Below, one piece after another: positions 59,515 through 64,000 of a stretch of 64,000 nucleotides of DNA (its first letter is position 1; every line of letters begins with the position of its first letter). The notes below the pieces were generated by a model that worked only from the letters and a program-made list of their open reading frames with translations, was not told where the DNA came from and made no database searches. Position numbers and translations under genes: made by a program. Source of the stretch: Ignavibacteriales bacterium (GTDB lineage: Bacteria; Bacteroidota; Ignavibacteria; Ignavibacteriales; Ignavibacteriaceae); NCBI GenBank assembly GCA_016707285.1, contig JADJIA010000005.1, positions 564,193-628,192 of the forward strand. The letters run 5' to 3'.

Positions 59515-60893
59515 ACGCCATGGCAGCAGCTTCCATCACCGACTCTGATAGAGTGGGATGCGCATGCACTGTTTTAATAATCGTTTCATAAGTAGCTTCA
59601 AGTGTCCGGGCAATTGCAAGTTCGGCAATCATCTCAGTGGCTTCAGAACCAACTATATGAGCACCAAGAAGTTCACCATATTCTTCATCAAAAATCAACT
59701 TCACAAATCCGTCGCGTTCACCTATTGCAAATGCTTTACCCGATGCCATAAAAGGAAATTTACCAATTTTAAGTTTATATCCTTTTTCTTTTGCCTGCTC
59801 CTCGGTTAAACCGATGCTGGCAACTTGTGGCTGGCAATAGGTACATCCGGGAATATTTCCATAATCAACGGGTGTGGAATGTAAACCTTTGATTGTCTCA
59901 ACACAATGAAGTCCCTCGGCACTTGCTACATGAGCCAACCAGGGTGGTCCTATAACATCACCAATTGCATAAATACCCGGCAACATTGGTTGAATAATCT
60001 TTTTTATCAACTTTAATATGGTTTTTGAAGATTTCAATTCCAAGTTCTTCCAAACCAATTCCTTCAATGTTTCCCGTAACTCCAATTGCAGAAAGCACTT
60101 TATCAGCTTTCATTTCAATCTTTTTACCATCTTTGGTAATGGTTACAGCAACGCCATCTTTTCCGGGTTTTGCAGATTCTACCACAGCTCCTGTGTGAAT
60201 CTCCACTCCCCTTTTTTTGAAACTTTTGGCGAGTGCGTCTGAAACTTCCCTGTCTTCAACAGGTAAAATTCTGTCCAACATCTCAATAATGGTTACTTTT
60301 GTTCCGAGAACGGAATAAAAATACGCAAACTCGATTCCGATGGCACCAGCACCAACAACAATAAGACTTGAAGGCATTTCAGGAAGGTTCATAGCTTCAG
60401 AACTTGTGATTATGTCTTTCCTATCCACAGGAATTGAAGGAACATTTCTGGGACGGGCACCTGTTGCAATAATGATTTTATCGGCTTCAATTGTTGAAGT
60501 CTTTTTGCCATCATTGTCTAAAATATCAATTGTGTTTTTGCTCGAAAGTTTCCCAAAACCTCTGATCCTGTCCACCTTGTTCTTTTTCACCAACATTTCA
60601 ACATTCTTCGATATTTTCTCGGAAATGTCGCGACTTCTTTTAATAACCTTCGAAAAGTCGATGCTCAACTCTTTAAAGGAAATACCAAAATCACCGCTGT
60701 GGTTTGAAAGTGTATCGTAAATCTCTGCATTTTTTAATAGTGATTTGGTGGGAATACAACCCCAGTTAAGGCAAATGCCTCCAAGATTGTCTTTATCAAT
60801 TACTACTGTTTTAAGACCCAACTGTCCTGCTCTGATGGCAGCAACATAACTGCCCGGTCCTCCTCCGAGAATGGCGAGATCGTATTTCGACAT
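59492..60893 (-). pseudogene. lpd: Dihydrolipoyl dehydrogenase (E3), split by a one-base insertion
   Basis: The gene begins at 60893 with MSKYDLAILGGGPGSYVAAI (FAD site GGGPGSYVAA) and the redox-active disulfide GGICLNWGCIPTKSLL, continuing through the NAD site VVGAGAIGIEFAYFYSVLGT to IKVDKKDYSTNVAG. There the frame breaks (stop at 59958) and resumes in another frame as GIYAIGDVIGPPWLAHVASA, then IPGCTYCQPQVASIGLTEEQ and the interface motif VHAHPTLSESVMEA. The break sits at a three-C run at 59976-59978 of the plus strand (GGG on the coding strand), where removing one base restores a complete protein of about 466 residues. It would reoxidise the dihydrolipoyl arms of E2. A sequencing or assembly error is the simplest explanation. 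Confidence 0.9.
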
Positions 60894-60928
60894 TTAGATG
60901 TTCCTGGAATTTGATGGAAATGTAATTA

Positions 60929-60960
60929 CAAATATACTCATTTTAAAAATGCCTTTCAAA
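60929..60960 (-). promoter_or_regulatory. Promoter of the lpd-lipA operon
   Basis: The minus strand reads TTTG (60960-60957), 20 bases, then TATATTTG (60936-60929), a full match to the TTTG...TAnnTTTG promoter type. It sits about 36 bases before the lpd start, and its -7 and following TAATT are almost the same as those before the uvrD-type helicase gene and tRNA-Arg. Confidence 0.7.
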
Positions 60961-61140
60961 CAGGAGAGATTTTGGGGGAACATTGTGATAATTTATTAAC
61001 AAGAAGAAAAATTAATGGCTATACGGATTGTTCACTTATTTGGCATCAAATCTCTTTTAAGAGCCCTCATAAGAAATTTCCCGATGTCTCCGGACTATTG
61101 GTTTTGTTTTTGCAGTAATGAATCAAATTTATTGAGAGTC

Positions 61141-61217
61141 CCCCCGAATGAATTCGGGGGCTATTGGTAGCTTATTTACAGAAATTTAGACCAATAGCAT
61201 GGGGTTTCAACCCCATG
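61141..61217. repeat. Three adjacent perfect inverted repeats
   Basis: CCCCCGAAT/ATTCGGGGG (9-base arms, 61141-61149 and 61152-61160), CTATTGGT/ACCAATAG (8-base arms, 61161-61168 and 61190-61197) and CATGGGGTT/AACCCCATG (9-base arms, 61198-61206 and 61209-61217) are packed end to end. None has a T tract on the minus strand. The modular hairpins and distinct G+C-rich arms suggest a dispersed REP-like or structured element. Confidence 0.75.
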
Positions 61218-61230
61218 AGAATGGGCAAAT

Positions 61231-62991
61231 TTATTTCAAAAACATCATTTTCTTGATATCCGTATAAACCGGCAGGCCTGAAGGAGAGATTACATTCAAT
61301 TTATAGAGATAAATTCCGCTTGATAATCCTTCTCCTGTGAAGGATGATTCATAATATCCGGCTGAAAGGGGCTCGTCTCTTAATTCTTTTATCTTTTCGC
61401 CGGTCAGGGTATATACGGTCAATTGTACACGACCCTCCTCTTTCAGTCTGAAGCCAATTACTGTTCCGGGATTAAATGGATTGGGATAATTCTGAAATAG
61501 TCTGTAGTCCATTGCAACTTCATGACCCTCTCCTTTTACACCCACAGGAACTATCCTGATCTCTTCACTTGCATCTGATATGTTTCCATGGTTATCTTCT
61601 GACTTAAATGATATGTAATAACTTCCGCTGAATCCGGGTATTATCTTTGTGAATGTTGTATCTGTTGTTGTTCCAATCAGATGTGTCGAGTCGGCATTAA
61701 ATCCCTGAGTTGTATCACCATAAACCAGATAATGTTTAAAATCGCTTTCGTGATTCCTTTTCCAGTTCAGTTGTGTGGTGTCTCCTGTTACAGTTGCAGT
61801 AATTCCTCTTGGTTCCAAAGGTGCAAGATCAAGATATGGATAAGTTGTCCCATAAGGACCTCCATATAATCCAATATCACTTCGGGTGCCGTCTTTATCT
61901 TTTGCAAGAGTGTCTCCGGCATCAATTAGAGGTGAATACTCTTGGAGATGGTAATCCTTATCTTCATTCACAAACATAGGAAAACGGATTATATTGGAAA
62001 TTGAATCTACCACACTGCCATCTTCGGTTCGATAATGTCTGCTGTTACTCCAAAAGTTATTAAATCTGAGCGGGCTTTGGCCGAGAAAACCGTAAAATCT
62101 TCCCCCCGAGATGTGATTATTGAATATATCCCGGTAGGTTGATGTTCCGTTAGTTCTGATGGCAACTCCAAAGTTACCCGTTAACAGATTATTTTTGATT
62201 GTATCAGGACCTGCTTCAATACCCCATGAGTTGTTGTCGATGTATGTCTCGAATATACTCAATAAAATGTTGTTATATATCTTCGCTGGATTACTGAATC
62301 CTTCCTGAATAGTTGTAAATTTCATAAAGTAATAAAAAAAGTAAGGTGCTGATACCAATACATTATCGTGTATACTACAAAAACTCCCAATTTGCATGTA
62401 TAAAGCCTTGTCTGAGGCTGTGACAAAATTGTTTGCAATGACAACATTATTCAAACTCGTTGTTATTCCCTGTTTGCATGAATCTACTATACTATTGGAT
62501 ACATAGTTTGTATCTGCTAATAAATTGTAGAACCCATGCAAACTGATGCCAACAAAGAAATTTGAAACTTTTACATTATTAATCCATACATTTAGATTCT
62601 CATCTGGACCCCTGTCAGCGAATATCCCTTCTGTAAAAGTGTTTACACCATTGCCTTCAACTTTTAGATTTTTTATCTCACACTGATCTTTTAGAATGAC
62701 AGCATAAGATGAATCTGGAATTAACTTTATAATTGTATTCTCCCATCCTATTCCAATTAATATAACCCCTCGGTTAAAACGGACTATTTCGGTAAATACT
62801 CCTTTTCCAACAATGATTGTGTCTCCTTGTATCGACAGACTCATAGCCTTCATGATACTGTCTGCTGCCGTCTCCCAACTTGTGTAAGGTGGAGTACTTG
62901 TTCCGGTTTTACTCACATAACGCCTCTCTGCAAAGTTTTCGGCACTAAAAACAATCAGAAGAATTAAGATTATGGTCAACCTATTTCTCAT
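61231..62991 (-). CDS. Secreted parallel beta-helix protein with T9SS sorting domain
   Basis: The 586-residue protein has a signal peptide (MRNRLTIILILLIVFSAENF) and a right-handed beta-helix pattern of repeated short strands with Asn/Gly turns: GDTIIVGKGVFTEIVRFNRG, CEIKNLKVEGNGVNTFTEGI, GIEAGPDTIKNNLLTGNFGV and GTSTYRDIFNNHISGGRFYG. A fibronectin-like domain (about 395-470, TQLNWKRNHESDFKHYLVYG) follows, and the last ~80 residues (FQNYPNPFNPGTVIGFRLKE ... GLSSGIYLYKLNVI ... KKMMFLK) are a type A T9SS sorting domain. Beta-helix proteins are often polysaccharide-active or adhesive; no lyase catalytic residues could be identified. A GGGGGAGATA site precedes the start. Confidence 0.85.
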   Translation of the reverse strand: MRNRLTIILILLIVFSAENFAERRYVSKTGTSTPPYTSWETAADSIMKAMSLSIQGDTIIVGKGVFTEIVRFNRGVILIGIGWENTIIKLIPDSSYAVILKDQCEIKNLKVEGNGVNTFTEGIFADRGPDENLNVWINNVKVSNFFVGISLHGFYNLLADTNYVSNSIVDSCKQGITTSLNNVVIANNFVTASDKALYMQIGSFCSIHDNVLVSAPYFFYYFMKFTTIQEGFSNPAKIYNNILLSIFETYIDNNSWGIEAGPDTIKNNLLTGNFGVAIRTNGTSTYRDIFNNHISGGRFYGFLGQSPLRFNNFWSNSRHYRTEDGSVVDSISNIIRFPMFVNEDKDYHLQEYSPLIDAGDTLAKDKDGTRSDIGLYGGPYGTTYPYLDLAPLEPRGITATVTGDTTQLNWKRNHESDFKHYLVYGDTTQGFNADSTHLIGTTTDTTFTKIIPGFSGSYYISFKSEDNHGNISDASEEIRIVPVGVKGEGHEVAMDYRLFQNYPNPFNPGTVIGFRLKEEGRVQLTVYTLTGEKIKELRDEPLSAGYYESSFTGEGLSSGIYLYKLNVISPSGLPVYTDIKKMMFLK

Positions 62992-63213
62992 TATCTCCCC
63001 CTCATTTCAATAATATCATTTTTTTGAAAGAAATTTAACGGGTGAATTGAGGAATCAAGCAGGTTTGAACGGTTCTGATGGGATGAACACTGTCTATTGC
63101 ATCGAGGTTGATTGAGTGTTATCAAATATTTTTGATCGGGGTGTAAGAATTAAATTCGCCTATAATATTTTTAACGATAAATCCGATGGAAAGTCTCACG
63201 AATAAAATACGCT
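62992..63213. other. Intergenic region with no recognised feature
   Basis: These 222 bases upstream of the beta-helix gene contain its ribosome-binding site (AGGGGGAG) but no other clear signal, repeat or coding frame. The short strands after the 63214 stop could be a further remnant of the decayed gene, but this is not supported. Confidence 0.4.
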
Positions 63214-63862
63214 TCTAAATATCATCATCATATACTTCGATATAATCGAGAATCAGTTCTGCATTACCAAGCCAGACGATCCCGAATTCTATCTTTGTAT
63301 TAATGTCATAAATATTCTCAGGGTAATAGCAGCTGGGGTGAAATCAAGTCGCCTGCACCAAGTGTGGCGCGGTGGGAAATCGTAATCATATACCACTATA
63401 AAACCTTTGAAAGTTTCCGTAAGCATCTGTTGTGTCACGAGTTTGCTGTTGAGCAACACGGAATCGAAGGGTGTTTTTTAACTATTTAAATAATAACAAA
63501 CATCATCACCCCCGCCAATAACCTGCCCTTTTTTTAACCTGAAACTTACTTTATAGGTTATCCGGTTGTTTTGGTTATACTTATTTGAGTAAACATATTT
63601 TTGATATTGTGAATAGTTTGGGCCATTGATAAAAACTGAGCCTGCTTTTACTGTATCGATACCTGTTGAGGTTGTTGTACCAACAAATTCACAAACTGCT
63701 TTTTGGTAATCAATTGACGAGTCCGGGGAGAGGGGGTACCAAGAGGTGACCGCTTGGTGTATAATGCATTCGTGAAAAATATGCCAATCGACCTTTTCAG
63801 CACCTGTGAAAACAGGCTGCCGGTTAACATTAATCCTGCCAAGAGTAAAAGTTTATTTTCAT
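63214..63862 (-). pseudogene. Decayed secreted-protein gene
   Basis: Several fragments in different frames on the minus strand look like one broken gene. An ATG at 63862 is followed, in another frame, by a signal peptide (KLLLLAGLMLTGSLFSQ). The body is then readable in a third frame: AEKVDWHIFHECIIHQAVTS, GIDTVKAGSVFINGPNYSQY, ITYKVSFRLKKGQVIGGGDD, an in-frame stop at 63478, and KLVTQQMLTETFKGFIVVYD. A further shift near 63335 gives ENIYDINTKIEFGIVWLGNA and ELILDYIEVYDDDI, ending at 63214. The strand-rich style resembles the exported proteins elsewhere in this window. At least three frameshifts and one stop are needed, so a functional gene is unlikely; the original family is unknown. Confidence 0.55.
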
Positions 63863-64000
63863 TTTGAGTCACTTGTTTTATTCTAATTGTTTCCAAAATA
63901 ATCGAAAGTAGTGTCAAAGCCGCAATTCTCATATCTATTCAAAGTTTGATTTAGATACCTGTTAATAATGATAACTGAACTGAAGAGTTTACCTTGGTTT
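63863..64000. other. Right edge, no recognised feature
   Basis: The last 138 bases contain no gene start, repeat or RNA that I can support. The frame reading MRIAALTLLSIILETIRIKQ from 63932 merges with the decayed leader and is not thought to be a separate gene. Confidence 0.35.

Larger units (their letters stand above)
60894..61230. other. Intergenic region with promoter and triple-hairpin element
   Basis: This 337-base gap lies between lpd and the beta-helix gene, both on the minus strand. It contains the lpd promoter (60929-60960) and the palindromic element at 61141-61217. The middle, roughly 60970-61135, shows no gene, repeat or clear signal. Confidence 0.6.

Noticed and set aside
63648..63932. 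Real 94-residue gene at the right edge
   Set aside because: It joins an unlikely upstream start to a signal-peptide-like stretch and then drops out of the frame that continues as a protein; it fits a decayed gene better.

Overview
The window looks like part of the chromosome of an Ignavibacteria-like bacterium (Bacteroidota/Chlorobiota side, Ignavibacteriota). The evidence is moderate-to-low G+C, several secreted proteins with C-terminal type IX secretion (T9SS) sorting domains of the YPNPFNP...SGVYxxK type, a PorV/PorQ-like outer-membrane protein, a TonB-dependent receptor, an 11-gene nuo operon without nuoEFG, an atpDC pair apart from the other ATP synthase genes, and promoters with a TATATTTG (TAnnTTTG) -7 element like that of Bacteroidetes. 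The phylum call is inference from gene content; no rRNA gene is present.

Layout. 1-9061 (minus): uvrD-type helicase, a secreted GHL10-like glycosidase, a PPi-type phosphofructokinase, an SDR oxidoreductase, an ExbB/ExbD/ExbD proton channel, a GatB/YqeY protein, CvpA and the start of mutS2. 9474-13260: dnaK (minus), divergent birA-coaX, and tRNA-Arg(ACG). 13246-16060 is an accessory patch: a methyltransferase, a cupin, an orphan lipoprotein and dense intergenic repeats. 16061-17255 (plus): a tadA lacking its zinc-cysteine segment, and adk. 17259-27727 (minus): ftsE, methyltransferase, pdxA, rho, folC, pyrD, pyrK, then an RpiB-like protein, manC, an unknown protein and alr. 27927-41351 (plus): nuoABCDHIJKLMN (nuoA frameshifted), cysteine desulfurase, a small unknown protein, an IscA-type protein, a superoxide dismutase with two plausible starts, and a Lon-substrate-domain protein. 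41384-43188 (minus): atpC and atpD. 43302-53977 (minus): six envelope/secretion genes. 54059-60893 (minus): the lpd-lipB-E1-E2-lipA 2-oxoacid dehydrogenase and lipoylation operon, with lpd frameshifted. 61231-62991 (minus): a beta-helix T9SS cargo protein. 62992-64000: little beyond a decayed secreted-protein gene.

Much of the window is ordinary central metabolism and respiration. The 2-oxoacid dehydrogenase operon encodes all three enzyme components plus both enzymes of lipoate synthesis and attachment. The nuo operon is followed by Fe-S cluster assembly genes that could supply it. The points most worth a second look are: a TadA from which exactly the PCxxC region seems deleted, in the same window as the ACG tRNA that needs TadA; single-base frameshifts in nuoA and lpd; a SodA-like gene that could make both exported and cytoplasmic forms; an RpiB homologue without the usual catalytic cysteine; the six-gene envelope cluster; and several families of intergenic repeats.
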